A DNA stretch of 64,000 bases from Verrucomicrobiota bacterium (lineage in GTDB: Bacteria > Verrucomicrobiota > Verrucomicrobiia > JABWAM01): NCBI GenBank assembly GCA_023269615.1, contig JAHFSY010000007.1, positions 85,922 through 149,921 on the forward strand. The letters are read 5' to 3'. The translations under genes and the position numbers were made by a program. Position 1 is the stretch's first letter. Each line of letters begins with the position of its first letter. Below, piece after piece: positions 42,581 to 51,873 of this stretch. Below the pieces are notes generated by a model. That model had not been told where the DNA came from. It worked only from the letters and a program-made list of their open reading frames with translations, and searched no databases.

Positions 42581-43225
42581 TTACCGGACGGTGGACATGA
42601 GCACGGTGGTCTTGGAGCGCTTGTTGGTGAGGTCGCTTTCCTTGGTGAACTTGTAGAGGAGGAGCCGCGAGATGGCATTCAGCGTGGAGAAAACATTTTG
42701 TCCCGTGCTGGCGACGGCCTCGAAGGACTGGACGCGCACCTTGTGGTTGTTGAGGGCGTATTCGAGGTAATTGACGGGGGCGACATTGGGCATGTCGCGC
42801 TTGTTGTACTGGAGCACGTAGGGGATGTCATCGAGGTTGAGGTTTTGCTTGGCGAGATTTTCGTCGAGGTTCTTGAAGCTCTCGATGCTCTCCTCCATTT
42901 TTTCCCACTGCGAATCGGCAACGAAGACAATGCCATCCACGCTGCGGAGCACGAGCTGGCGCGTGGTGTTATAGATGACCTGGCCTGGGACGGTATAGAG
43001 CTGGAATTTGGTTTTGAATCCCTTGATTGCGATGGCATTCAGCGGAAGGAAGTCGAAGAAGAGCGTGCGGTCGGCGGCAGTGGCGAGGGAGACGAGGTCA
43101 CCCTTGTTCTCGGGGCCGACCTGGGAATGGATATAGGAGAGGTTGGTGGTTTTGCCGCAGAGCGCGCCACCGTAGTACACGATCTTGAACTGGATCTCTT
43201 TGTTGGCGTAATTGATGATGGACAT
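42581..43225 (-). CDS. mglA: MglA-type small Ras-like GTPase
   Basis: 214 residues from the ATG at 43223-43225. It begins SIINYANKEIQFKIVYYGGALCGKTT, with P-loop GGALCGKTT, and continues with DRTLFFDFLP (the intrinsic Arg finger region), the family-specific TVPGQVIYN (Thr instead of Asp in switch II) and NKRDMPN for guanine recognition. In Myxococcus MglA marks the leading pole and sets reversal of gliding and type IV pili. Its position between pilB/roadblock genes here fits a role in pilus polarity. Confidence 0.95.
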   Translation of the reverse strand: MSIINYANKEIQFKIVYYGGALCGKTTNLSYIHSQVGPENKGDLVSLATAADRTLFFDFLPLNAIAIKGFKTKFQLYTVPGQVIYNTTRQLVLRSVDGIVFVADSQWEKMEESIESFKNLDENLAKQNLNLDDIPYVLQYNKRDMPNVAPVNYLEYALNNHKVRVQSFEAVASTGQNVFSTLNAISRLLLYKFTKESDLTNKRSKTTVLMSTVR

Positions 43226-43239
43226 GGGAGAAAGGGTGT

Positions 43240-45501
43240 TTAGGCAGCCATGGTCTGGTGCTGGCAATATTTTGCAATCTCCGACGCGAGAGCCTCGTTG
43301 CGCTCTTCAAATTCGGGCGTGATCGATTCCAGGTTGTGGGAGAGAATCATGTAGATTCCATTACAATGCCATATAGTAAACCATGAATTGCCAATGCACA
43401 ACAGACAACGACGCGGTTTTCCGAGCGCCAGCACATTGCCTTCCCTGCCGAATTTGCGGAAAAGCTGAGGGCTGATGCTGCTCCATGAATTGGTGTCCAT
43501 GCCCTTGGGCAGCGCGCCCACGAGGGGCAATCCATCCTCGGTGGCGATCAGCACGCCCGTGAGTCCCATGTGCTTGCGAATCTGTTCTGCAAGATCCTGG
43601 ATGCGCACATCTTTGCCGTCGGGCAACCCGATGAGCTGATGAAGCTTGGGCAACGTGGTGGGCGCGGCGGCCGGAACAGGAGCGGAAGCTGTTGGGGCAG
43701 CCGGTGCCGGGGAGGGCGGAGCGACTGGAGCAGGAGCCACCGCGGCCGGCGCAACCGCAGCCGGCTTGGGAGCTGTCGGCACAACGGCGGCGGGCTTGGG
43801 AGGGGAAAGCGCGGGGGGCGTGACACCTGGAGGTGGCGTGGCCGGCACGGGTGGCTTGGGCGCAGCGGCAGAAGGAGCCGGAGCGGGTGGCTTCACTGCG
43901 GGAGCAGCAGGAGCCGGAGCAGCTGGCGTGGTGGCGGCAGCAGCGGCGGCGGCGGCAGGCGCGGGAGCTGGGGCGGGAACGCCGAGTTTGGGAAGCGGAA
44001 GTCGGATGGAAGGAGGCGGGATGGCAACCGGCGCGGGAGCGGGCGCGGCGGGAGCGGCTGGAGGCTGAGGCGCGGCAGACGGCGGGACGGGTGTGGGCGG
44101 CTTGACAGCGGTTGCACCGGCCGTTCCGATGGAAGGCGCGGGAATTTTAATGGGAGCGGGTTTGACGGGAGAAGGCGCCTTGACCTGCGTGGTGAGAGCC
44201 TTGGTGGCGTCGGCTGGCGAGAGCGTCGAACGGCTGAGAGGCGCCAGGGGAACTTTTGCGACGGGCAGCGCAGGAGATTTGATCGGGGCAGCGGGTGCGA
44301 CGGGGGCCGGAGGTGGCACGGGAACTGGCGGCGTGATTGCGACCGGAGCCGGCGCAGGGGGAGGAGCGGGAGCGACTACGGGTTCTGGAGGAGGAGCGAC
44401 GACCTCGGCGACCGGTTCCGGTACTGGCTCTGGCACAGCGACGGGTTCAGGAGCCGCCTCGGCAACCGGCTCAGGAACGGGTTCTGGAGGAGGGGCGGCC
44501 ACCTCGGCGACCGGTTCCGGTACTGGCTCTGGCACAGCGACGGGTTCAGGAGCCGCCTCGGCAACCGGTTCAGGAACGGGTTCTGGAGGAGGGGCGGCCA
44601 CCTCGGCGACGGGTTCCGGTATGGGCTCTGGCTCAGCAACGGGCTCAGGAACAGGCTCAGGAACGGGCGTGGCTGCGGGAGGAGCCGCGGCCGCGGCTGC
44701 GGCACGCGCGGAACGTTCTGTAAATGGCACTTCGATGCTGGCGTCCACCTGCTGTTTGATCTGGTCGGTGGGAAGCGTCATCATCGTATCCGGCATGCGT
44801 GGGATGATGAGGTGGAGAGGGATTTTGACCTGGATGTCGCCGCTCGAAACCACGGAGGGATCGGCGGCCTCGGGCGGGAAGAAGGAGAGCAGGGTGGTGA
44901 GTGACATTTGCACGCGTCCCTTGCTCAGTTGTGGAAAAATCTCAGCCACGGGAAGCGGGATGGTTTCCGGCAATGCGGCTCCGGCGACGATGGCGCCATC
45001 GGGGAGAAGGGCAACGATGTCGGCGGAGGGGATGTCAATGGAGGCCGGGGAATTGGCGGGTGCAGTGGGGGGCGGGGGGGCGGGGGATGGGGCGGGCGCA
45101 GGCTTGGGAGCCATCATTGTCTTGGGGGCTGCCATGGGCACGGGCGCCGCCATGGGCACGGAAGCCGCGGCGGGTTTGGGCTCGGCCTTGAGCACGACAC
45201 TGACCTTGGGCCTGAAGACGGCGGATTGTCCTGCAGAGCTGGCGCCGGGGCCGCTGGCCGTGGCTGCCTTGAGTGCGGCGGCGAGGCTTCCCTGGCGCGG
45301 AGCGACTTTTTTGATGACGGTGGGAAGCGGCTGCGGGGCGGCTGCGGCGGGGGCTGGTGACGGAGGAGGAGCTGCGGCCGGCGGGGGAACAAATGGGGGC
45401 GGGGCCGCCGGAGGAGGAGCGGCGGGCGGGGTTGCCGGTGGAGCGGCGGGCGCTGCTGCCGCCGGATCCTTCGATTTCATGAATGGAATGCGAAACGCCA
45501 T
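43240..45501 (-). CDS. Pro/Ala-rich protein with C-terminal roadblock-like domain
   Basis: 753 residues. The first 110 and residues about 255-610 are Pro/Ala low complexity. In between (about 155-250) lies a folded segment with [20 protein letters not shown] and [18 protein letters not shown]. The final 130 residues ([20 protein letters not shown] to the end) look like roadblock/LC7 ([21 protein letters not shown]). Within the low-complexity part a 33-residue unit ([20 protein letters not shown] core) recurs as a 99-bp tandem repeat. It probably tethers MglA/roadblock to a larger assembly, which is inference. It starts 90 bp after the pilB stop. Confidence 0.75.
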   Translation of the reverse strand: MAFRIPFMKSKDPAAAAPAAPPATPPAAPPPAAPPPFVPPPAAAPPPSPAPAAAAPQPLPTVIKKVAPRQGSLAAALKAATASGPGASSAGQSAVFRPKVSVVLKAEPKPAAASVPMAAPVPMAAPKTMMAPKPAPAPSPAPPPPTAPANSPASIDIPSADIVALLPDGAIVAGAALPETIPLPVAEIFPQLSKGRVQMSLTTLLSFFPPEAADPSVVSSGDIQVKIPLHLIIPRMPDTMMTLPTDQIKQQVDASIEVPFTERSARAAAAAAAPPAATPVPEPVPEPVAEPEPIPEPVAEVAAPPPEPVPEPVAEAAPEPVAVPEPVPEPVAEVAAPPPEPVPEPVAEAAPEPVAVPEPVPEPVAEVVAPPPEPVVAPAPPPAPAPVAITPPVPVPPPAPVAPAAPIKSPALPVAKVPLAPLSRSTLSPADATKALTTQVKAPSPVKPAPIKIPAPSIGTAGATAVKPPTPVPPSAAPQPPAAPAAPAPAPVAIPPPSIRLPLPKLGVPAPAPAPAAAAAAAATTPAAPAPAAPAVKPPAPAPSAAAPKPPVPATPPPGVTPPALSPPKPAAVVPTAPKPAAVAPAAVAPAPVAPPSPAPAAPTASAPVPAAAPTTLPKLHQLIGLPDGKDVRIQDLAEQIRKHMGLTGVLIATEDGLPLVGALPKGMDTNSWSSISPQLFRKFGREGNVLALGKPRRCLLCIGNSWFTIWHCNGIYMILSHNLESITPEFEERNEALASEIAKYCQHQTMAA
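44400..44660. repeat. 99-bp tandem repeat in the Pro/Ala-rich roadblock gene
   Basis: The motif ACCGGTTCC recurs at 44411 and 44510, and as ACGGGTTCC at 44609, giving an exact 99-bp spacing; the first two units are almost identical. It encodes 33-residue Pro/Glu/Val/Ala units, so copy-number change would keep the frame. Confidence 0.85.
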
Positions 45502-45591
45502 GAACGGGGAATCCTACACGATGCGACGCGCTGGTGGAAGTCCTAAAAAGTTTTCCGAAAGTGGCACGCCCAGAAAAATGATGAAGCGGGA

Positions 45592-47301
45592 CTAGATGGC
45601 ATCGCTCGCCGTGTTGCCCAGCACTTCCTCGAGCGAGGTGATTCCCTCGCGGGCCTTGAGAATGCCATTGATCCGGAGTGTCCGCATTCCCTCTTTCAGG
45701 CCAAGCCGTTTGATTTCCGTGGCACTGGCCCGTTCGATGACCAGCGCGCGGATGGGATCCGTGATGGGAAGAAGTTCCAGCACGGCGCAGCGTCCGAGAT
45801 AGCCCTTGTTCTTGCATTTTTCGCAACCGCGTCCCTTGAAATATTTGTACTGGGACTGTTCCTTGGGATCGAGCTTGAGCTGCTCCCAGACCTTGTCCGG
45901 GACCTTGAAAGGCTCCTTGCAATGCGAGCAAATCCGGCGAAGGAGACGCTGGGCGCAGGCGAGTGAAAGGCTGGATGTGATCAGGAAGGGCTCGATGTCC
46001 ATGTCAGTAAGGCGCGTGATGGCACCGGGGGCATCGTTGGTGTGGAGTGTGCTGAGGACCTGGTGGCCGGTGAGGGCCGCTTCGACGCCGATGTGGGCGG
46101 TTTCCTGGTCGCGCATTTCACCAATCATGATGATGTCAGGATCCTGGCGGAGGATGGATCTCAGGGCCGACGCGAAGGTGAAGCCGATGTCCGGTTTCAC
46201 CTGCACCTGGTTGACGCCGGCGAGTTCGTATTCGATCGGGTCTTCGACGGTGACAATGTTGTACTGGGGCTTGTTGAGCGCGGCGAGGGCGTTGTAGAGC
46301 GTTCGCGTTTTACCGGAGCCGGTAGGGCCCGTGACGAGGATCATTCCCTGCGGTTCGTCGAGTGCGCTTTGGAAGATCTTGAGCGACTCGGGATCCATGC
46401 CGATGTCGGCGATGCTGCCGGCGATGGCGGATTTATCGAGGATACGTCCGACGACCTTTTCCCCGTACTTCATCGGGAGGAAGGACATACGGAAGTCGAT
46501 CTCGCGCCCCGCGATTTTGAGGCGGATGCGTCCGTCCTGAGGAAGCCGTCGTTCGGAGATGTCGAGCTTCGCCAGGATTTTCAGGCGGGAGACGAGCGGG
46601 TTCTGCATGGATTTCGGCGGTGCCGGATAATCATAGAGGGCGCCGTCAATGCGATACCGCAGCTTCAAGGTTTTTTCGTAGCACTCCAGGTGGACGTCGC
46701 TCGCCTTGTCTTTAAGCACGGTGGAGAGCATGAGGTTGGCAATCCGGATCACGGGAGCCGCACCGGCGTCCGTGGCATCCGCATCCCCCTCATCCTCGGC
46801 AGCAGCCTCAGAGACCTCAATGTCGCCGGAGTCGTCATCCTTGATGAGTTCCTCCATGCCCTGGCTGGCTGCGGCGTCGAGATTGGCGATGGCATCGGTG
46901 ACCATGCGCTCCGTGGTGATGAGCGGGATGACTTCCAGATGGGTGATTTGTCGGACGTCGTCGAGCGCCACAACGTTCAGCGGGTCGGCCATCGCCACGT
47001 AAAGGACTCCGTTGAGCTTGGCCACGGGAAGAAGCTGGTGGTTCTTGGCGACATCACGGGGGATGAGGTCGCCGATTTCCTTCGGGACCTTGACGCGGGC
47101 GAGGTTGATGGGCGGCGTCCCGAGAATGCGTCCCTGACTCACAATCATGTCGGATTCAGTGACATAAGACTTGTCGAGCAGGATCTTGAGCAGGCGTCCG
47201 CCCTGGCTTTTTTGCTGGGCCATGACCTCCTCCAGCTGCTGCGTCTGCAGCACACCGTCCTCGATCATGGCATCGGCAATGCGTTCTCCAAAGGATTTCA
47301 T
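45592..47301 (-). CDS. pilB: Type IV pilus assembly ATPase PilB/GspE family
   Basis: 569 residues from the ATG at 47299-47301, which overlaps the previous stop. An N-terminal MshEN domain (about 1-150: MIEDGVLQTQQLEEVMAQQ, LPVAKLNGVLYVAMADP) precedes the ATPase core with Walker A GPTGSGKT, the Asp box EDPIEYELAGVNQVQVK, Walker B DPDIIMIGEMRDQET and the His box TGHQVLSTLHTND. A zinc tetracysteine motif CSHC...CEKCKNKGY is present. It powers pilus extension at the inner membrane. Next to PilT and the MglA module it suggests pilus-driven motility. Confidence 0.95.
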   Translation of the reverse strand: MKSFGERIADAMIEDGVLQTQQLEEVMAQQKSQGGRLLKILLDKSYVTESDMIVSQGRILGTPPINLARVKVPKEIGDLIPRDVAKNHQLLPVAKLNGVLYVAMADPLNVVALDDVRQITHLEVIPLITTERMVTDAIANLDAAASQGMEELIKDDDSGDIEVSEAAAEDEGDADATDAGAAPVIRIANLMLSTVLKDKASDVHLECYEKTLKLRYRIDGALYDYPAPPKSMQNPLVSRLKILAKLDISERRLPQDGRIRLKIAGREIDFRMSFLPMKYGEKVVGRILDKSAIAGSIADIGMDPESLKIFQSALDEPQGMILVTGPTGSGKTRTLYNALAALNKPQYNIVTVEDPIEYELAGVNQVQVKPDIGFTFASALRSILRQDPDIIMIGEMRDQETAHIGVEAALTGHQVLSTLHTNDAPGAITRLTDMDIEPFLITSSLSLACAQRLLRRICSHCKEPFKVPDKVWEQLKLDPKEQSQYKYFKGRGCEKCKNKGYLGRCAVLELLPITDPIRALVIERASATEIKRLGLKEGMRTLRINGILKAREGITSLEEVLGNTASDAI

Positions 47302-48116
47302 GAGATTCGAAAGATGTCTTTGATGGCTTTGGTGAGGTCGAGCGGGTCCGTGAGGTACCACTGGATCTTGCCGTCAGTTTCAGATTCCACGTGGTTCTTG
47401 GCATGGGCGTCGAATGGGTTGACCGTGGCGACGAGGGTGGTCTTGCTGATCTGGTCGAAAGGAAGGACGAGGTGTTTCAGACAGAAATCCTTGTCGACCA
47501 TCGTGGCCTTGGCGCTGTCCACGTCATAAATCGAGAGCGGGACATAGGGCAGGCGCGTTTTTTCTGCAAGGAGCGACAGGGTTTTTTCGGGCGCCGAAAG
47601 ACCGCGTTCCCCGAGGATGGAAATAAGCGATGGGACCGGTCGATCGGGGGCGGTCTCATGGACTGCGGATTGGACGGCATCGAGCGCATTCTTGGCATCT
47701 TTTTCGCTCAGGAGCTGGTGTTCCTGCAGGAAACGGACGAGGGCTTCGTTGGGGTCCTCGTATTGCTCGCCGGACTTGAGCGCCTGGGCGGCAGCGGCGT
47801 TGTTTGCGCCTCCGCCTCCCCCCATCTTGCTTTCAAGTTCACCCAGCGCCGCGAGCGACTCGGCGTCGTCTGGAAATTTCTGAAGGATGCCTTCGTATTC
47901 GAGAATCGCGGAGGAGAGCTGGCCAAGCTGCACATAAGCATGGGCGATTTTCTTGGAGACGCCCACCGCGTCGGCATCGCGTTCGAGGTTGACGTAGGCC
48001 TCCTTGAGAATTTCAAGCGACTGCACGTCGTTCGGCTGCGTGTCGGCAATGACCTCGAACATCTGCACGGTCTGCAGCAGCGACTCGTTCTCAGCGCTGG
48101 ATCTCTTTTTTGCCAT
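47298..48116 (-). CDS. TPR protein with MshEN (GspE N-terminal-like) domain
   Basis: 272 residues. The N-terminal half has TPR-like helices (ILKEAYVNLERDADAVGVSKK, YVQLGQLSSAILEYEGILQKFPDD). After a glycine stretch (GGGGGA) the second half resembles an MshEN domain (RPVPSLISILGERGLSAPEK, LVLPFDQISKTTLVATVNPFD), the c-di-GMP- or partner-binding domain found at the N-terminus of PilB. It is therefore a free-standing MshEN adaptor. The stop overlaps the pilB start (ATGA), and it probably acts with PilB. Whether the nucleotide-binding residues are kept cannot be judged by eye. Confidence 0.8.
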   Translation of the reverse strand: MAKKRSSAENESLLQTVQMFEVIADTQPNDVQSLEILKEAYVNLERDADAVGVSKKIAHAYVQLGQLSSAILEYEGILQKFPDDAESLAALGELESKMGGGGGANNAAAAQALKSGEQYEDPNEALVRFLQEHQLLSEKDAKNALDAVQSAVHETAPDRPVPSLISILGERGLSAPEKTLSLLAEKTRLPYVPLSIYDVDSAKATMVDKDFCLKHLVLPFDQISKTTLVATVNPFDAHAKNHVESETDGKIQWYLTDPLDLTKAIKDIFRIS

Positions 48117-48217
48117 AGTATGCTAATGCAAGTGTTATCCTTCCCGATCAGGGGAATATAGCGAATACGGCGTAAATTTCAAAGGAAACTTGCACAGGTC
48201 TGTGCAGTTCCAAATCA

Positions 48218-50551
48218 TCATTTTACTGCGGGTGGATTCTCGGCCGCACACCGGAACCCGAGGGTTGGACTTCGCTGCAACTTGGACCGACGGCAGTCGC
48301 GGGTCGTCAGGCGCACCTCCGTGGTACCCCATGAGCCACCGCGAACCACGGGCACCTTGGTATCGGAAAAATCCGGGTGGTTGTCCCAGGAGTCCGTCCA
48401 CTCGCTGACATTGCCGGCCATGTCCATTGCGCCGTAGTGGCTTTGATCCCCACGCATCGCGCCCACCGGGGACCAAAGACCAAAACCGTCATCCTTCCCG
48501 AAGTGGGGATCGGAGGGGCCGGACGCGGCGTCGGAGCCGGTGTTCGATTTTTTCATCACGAAGTCGGCACCCCACGGATACTTGTTGCCATTGGAACCAC
48601 GCCCCGCTTTCTCCCATTCCTGCTCCGTTGGCAGGCGCTTGCCGGCCCACGCGGCGTAGGCCCAGGCGTCAAAGTAATCCACGTTGAAGACGGGCGTGTT
48701 GCCCTGGATGAGAATGCCCTTGTACGGCGTATGTCCCTTGATGGCGGCCTGAATGGGATCCCAGTCGCCCGGCGTGTGGTCTTTGCCCGGGCGCTGGTCG
48801 GGATGTTCCTTCAAGCCCGCACGGTTGTCATTCCATGCCTTGAGAAATTTGGCGTACTGGGCGATGGTCACCTCATACTTGTCCATGTAGAATTTCGGCA
48901 GCGTCTGCTTCTCGTTATCCTGGTAGATGAACGGGCCCTCGCCCACCGCGACCATCGCATCCACGTCGCGCGCCCCGTCGGTGCGGACGCGCAGGATGAA
49001 CTGCCACACGGCGAGGCAGATGAACCCGGCCAGGCATGCGCCGATGCCGGCCCAGAGCATCCAGGGTTTGATCTTGAACGTGCTTTCCGGTGGAATCTGG
49101 ACATTGCTGGTGGCGACCGGCCGCACGACTTTCATGGCGCGGCGGTTGAGGTCGAGCTGGCGCGCCTCCTGCAGGAGCGCGTCCCAGCTGGAATAACCGG
49201 CCTGCCCGGCGGTTCCCATGCGCTGGAGCATGGACTTGAGCTCGGCCGAAGCCATGGCGGCTCCTTCCATGCCTTGCTTGATGATCTCGCCGAGGCGTTT
49301 GATCTCGTCAATCTCGCCCCCGCTGACCTCGCCGCCTTCCATCGTCACGTTGTTGAGGAGCTTGGGCACCCCGGTGTCGGGGAGGAGGACATCATCGATC
49401 TGGAGCGGCAGATGAAGAATGTTGTTTTTCTTTTCGTAATTGAGCGCCTCGCCGATGTTGATGACCACGCGCAGGGCGAGGTCCTCGGGCAGCACCTGTC
49501 CCTGCTTGAGTCGCTCCTTGAGGTTGGCGCCCTCGACGTGCTCACGCGCATAGAAAATGAGCCCGTTGCTCTGGCCGGCCTCGTACACAGCGGTGATGTA
49601 GGGGTTTTGCGCCTTCGCCATCGCACCGGCGAGGGAGATGAATTGGTGGCATTTGTCCTGGTCGTCGTAAAACCCGGGATTCAACACCTTCAGGGCGGCG
49701 GGGCGGTTCACGGCGACCTGGAGCGCCACGTACATCGTGCCCCAAAAATCGGACACCAGTTTTTTCTGCACGCGAAACGGACCGACCATCTTTCCGATCA
49801 GCTGGGCCTCGTTTGCCTCGGTCCGAAGGTCCACGTTGCCCGTTTCGCCGCGCTCGTCCTTGCGCCGCACGCCCTCCATCAACAGGTGCTCCCATCCGGC
49901 GGAAACGGTGATTTTGGGAGCTCCGACGGATTCCTCGAGGGTGGATTGGGAATTTTCCCAGCCAACCATCTCGTACACCGCCTCCTCGCCCTCGAGGCCG
50001 GGGATTTCCGCGTGCACCACGGAGCCGGCGTGGATGTAGATGTATCCCTCCCTGCCATCATCCTGCACGACGAGGCGGCCGGTTTTCTGGCTGATGCAGC
50101 ACATCTGGATCACGTCCACGATCTTGAAATTCGCCAGCGCCCCGGGATCGCCGGCGGGCGCGGCACTCACCGACGGGCTTACGACCACCGCCGCCTTCTG
50201 CTGATGATTGTACAGCGCCATGAGCAGTTTTTCCGGGTCGAGCGGCTTGTGGATCAAACCGACGGGCGTTCGCTGCGCGATGGCCTGGGCGTCGGCTGCC
50301 GTGGGTTGGTCCATCATGAAACCCACCTGCAGCGAAGGGAATTTTTCCGTGAGGAGACCGGCCACTCCGAGCGTGGATGGGTCGGCATGCTCGATGGCGA
50401 TGAGCGCGACGTTGAATGGCTCCTGCTGCAGCGCCAGCATCGCCTCGTCCACGCTGGCGGCGAGCGCCACGTCAAAGTCCGTGTTGCCCTGAAAATGCGC
50501 CGGAATTTCGGCGGCACCCGCCGGGTTGGCATCAATCACCATCACCTTCAT
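48218..50551 (-). CDS. Membrane protein: pseudo-receiver - PATAN/DUF4388 - pseudokinase - TM - FGE-sulfatase domain
   Basis: 777 residues. Residues 1-120 resemble a receiver (MKVMVIDANPAG, HKPLDPEKL with the conserved Lys) but the phospho-acceptor strand reads NVALIAIEHAD without the usual Asp. About 130-250 is DUF4388-like (NFKIVDVIQMCCISQKTGRLVV). About 265-440 is kinase-like: the lysine of AALKVL is kept but HRD is replaced (NILHLPLQIDD) and DFG is missing, so no catalysis is expected. A helix at about 505-525 (WMLWAGIGACLAGFICLAVW) leads to an extracytoplasmic FGE/SUMF1 domain (about 560-770: RLPTEQEWEKAGRG, MDMAGNVSEW, VVRGGSWG, TLGFRCA). It overlaps the previous stop (ATGA). A signal-transmitting scaffold is the likely role. 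Confidence 0.85.
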   Translation of the reverse strand: MKVMVIDANPAGAAEIPAHFQGNTDFDVALAASVDEAMLALQQEPFNVALIAIEHADPSTLGVAGLLTEKFPSLQVGFMMDQPTAADAQAIAQRTPVGLIHKPLDPEKLLMALYNHQQKAAVVVSPSVSAAPAGDPGALANFKIVDVIQMCCISQKTGRLVVQDDGREGYIYIHAGSVVHAEIPGLEGEEAVYEMVGWENSQSTLEESVGAPKITVSAGWEHLLMEGVRRKDERGETGNVDLRTEANEAQLIGKMVGPFRVQKKLVSDFWGTMYVALQVAVNRPAALKVLNPGFYDDQDKCHQFISLAGAMAKAQNPYITAVYEAGQSNGLIFYAREHVEGANLKERLKQGQVLPEDLALRVVINIGEALNYEKKNNILHLPLQIDDVLLPDTGVPKLLNNVTMEGGEVSGGEIDEIKRLGEIIKQGMEGAAMASAELKSMLQRMGTAGQAGYSSWDALLQEARQLDLNRRAMKVVRPVATSNVQIPPESTFKIKPWMLWAGIGACLAGFICLAVWQFILRVRTDGARDVDAMVAVGEGPFIYQDNEKQTLPKFYMDKYEVTIAQYAKFLKAWNDNRAGLKEHPDQRPGKDHTPGDWDPIQAAIKGHTPYKGILIQGNTPVFNVDYFDAWAYAAWAGKRLPTEQEWEKAGRGSNGNKYPWGADFVMKKSNTGSDAASGPSDPHFGKDDGFGLWSPVGAMRGDQSHYGAMDMAGNVSEWTDSWDNHPDFSDTKVPVVRGGSWGTTEVRLTTRDCRRSKLQRSPTLGFRCAAENPPAVK

Positions 50552-51777
50552 GGCTGGTGTCCCCCGCTTGTGCCGATCCGCGAATATCTCTCAAGCACGC
50601 TGGCCGGCTCCGCGTACACGTGCTGCAACTGGCCACCGTAATACACGCGCACGACGTAACCGCAGAACCCGTAGGTGTTGCCATATTTCCGGCGGCTTTC
50701 CCGGAACCCGCCAAAATTCCTGGAATATTCTCCCTGGAACGACATCTCGTCGCCCGTCTTCCATGGCTTCCGCGTGATGGGCAGATCGCGATCGGAAACC
50801 TTGAGCGCAACCAGGTCGCCGTCGGAATTCATGTACTGGTCGTAATAACTGGCCGCGATCCGCAGGGCGCCCATGTCCACCGAAGAGTCCGCCCCGCTGG
50901 AACTTACGCGCACTTCCAGTTTAAAGCAGATGTCATACTTCTCGGCGACCTCCCCGTAGGGCAGCTTGTCGCGCGTCACCTTCACGATGCGGAGTGTCAT
51001 GGGAACCGTCGGAGTCTGGGTCAGGATCGCCGAGTCGCGGGGGTGGGTGACCGGCGGGGACTGCTTGCCGGCGGGTAAAATTCCATCCCCTTCGGGTTTG
51101 TAGGCGTGAGAACGGTCGTCGTCGTCCAGTTTGATGACGCGGATGAGGTTGCCCTGAATTTCACTTAATTCATCGCTCTGGGGCGGGGCCAGAGTGACTG
51201 CCTTCTGCCACTGGAAGCGCGCGCGGGGATAATCATGCTGCTGCTCGTACAGGATCGCCATTTCGCGGATTGCCGGCAGGTAGTCAGGCGCAAACGTCAG
51301 TGCGTTTTTCAACTCGATGAGCGCCTCCGCATACAGGTGTTTTTCCGAAAGCTCGGCGGCGCTGTGGATGGATTCATCCGCCTTTTTCTCCCAGACGCCG
51401 CGCACCACCATGCTTTCGGCTTGCCGCGCACGAACCAGATCATGCTCGATTTCCATGTTTTTCATGAGCAGCCACTGGTTGTCGTACTCGGTACGGTTCG
51501 CATTCTCGCGCGCCAGCATCGCCTCCTTCATTTTGAAGGCCTGGTTGAGGGAGGTTTCGGATTTCTCGCGCATCACGTCCCAAAATATTTTTCCGTCGAA
51601 ATGCCGTCCGAAGCTCGAGCTCAACCAGAAGACGCTCGAGATGGCGAAGGCCTGGACTGCCATGACTGAGACCAGCAGGAGGAGTGTGATTCCGATCGCG
51701 CGATCCTGGAGGGCGAGCTTGCGGAATGGAATTCCGTGGACTCCGCTTCTGGGATTAGGCTGGTCGGGGGTTTCCAT
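50548..51777 (-). CDS. Membrane-anchored TPR protein of unknown function
   Basis: 409 residues. A single N-terminal helix (IGITLLLLVSVMAVQAFAIS, about 28-48) is followed by a helical region rich in charged residues, two or three TPR-like units (AEALIELKNALTFAPDYLPA, YPRARFQWQKAVTLAPP) and a C-terminal beta-rich domain (VPMTLRIVKVTRDKLPYG, DICFKLEVRVSSSG). The stop overlaps the start of the pseudokinase protein. It could be a pilus-module accessory that contacts periplasmic partners; family unknown. Confidence 0.75.
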   Translation of the reverse strand: METPDQPNPRSGVHGIPFRKLALQDRAIGITLLLLVSVMAVQAFAISSVFWLSSSFGRHFDGKIFWDVMREKSETSLNQAFKMKEAMLARENANRTEYDNQWLLMKNMEIEHDLVRARQAESMVVRGVWEKKADESIHSAAELSEKHLYAEALIELKNALTFAPDYLPAIREMAILYEQQHDYPRARFQWQKAVTLAPPQSDELSEIQGNLIRVIKLDDDDRSHAYKPEGDGILPAGKQSPPVTHPRDSAILTQTPTVPMTLRIVKVTRDKLPYGEVAEKYDICFKLEVRVSSSGADSSVDMGALRIAASYYDQYMNSDGDLVALKVSDRDLPITRKPWKTGDEMSFQGEYSRNFGGFRESRRKYGNTYGFCGYVVRVYYGGQLQHVYAEPASVLERYSRIGTSGGHQP

Positions 51778-51873
51778 GGCGCGCGGGATTCAAGCGAAGG
51801 CGCGAGGGCGGTGAAGCTGGCGCTCCATCTGCTTTTTTAAACACACTCTCATGCCGGAACGCGCCATGAGAGT

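Noticed and set aside
44400..44660. Regular repeat considered as a CRISPR array
   Set aside because: There are only about 2.5 units of 99 bp, without unique spacers, and they are in frame in a coding gene.
44093..45595. 500-residue Gly/Ser-rich reading frame on the plus strand
   Set aside because: It is the antisense shadow of the Pro/Ala-rich roadblock gene; GC-rich codons such as GCC/CCG leave the opposite strand open. No domain or start site supports it.
46042..47529. 495-residue plus-strand frame
   Set aside because: Antisense to pilB and the TPR-MshEN gene; no motif.
48218..48800. FGE domain considered as a sulfatase-activating enzyme
   Set aside because: Only one of the two active-site cysteines is visible, no sulfatase gene is near, and the domain is tethered to pseudo-signalling domains.
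48377..50641. 754-residue plus-strand frame
   Set aside because: Shadow of the FGE/pseudokinase gene, whose domains are recognisable on the minus strand; the antisense translation has no family features.
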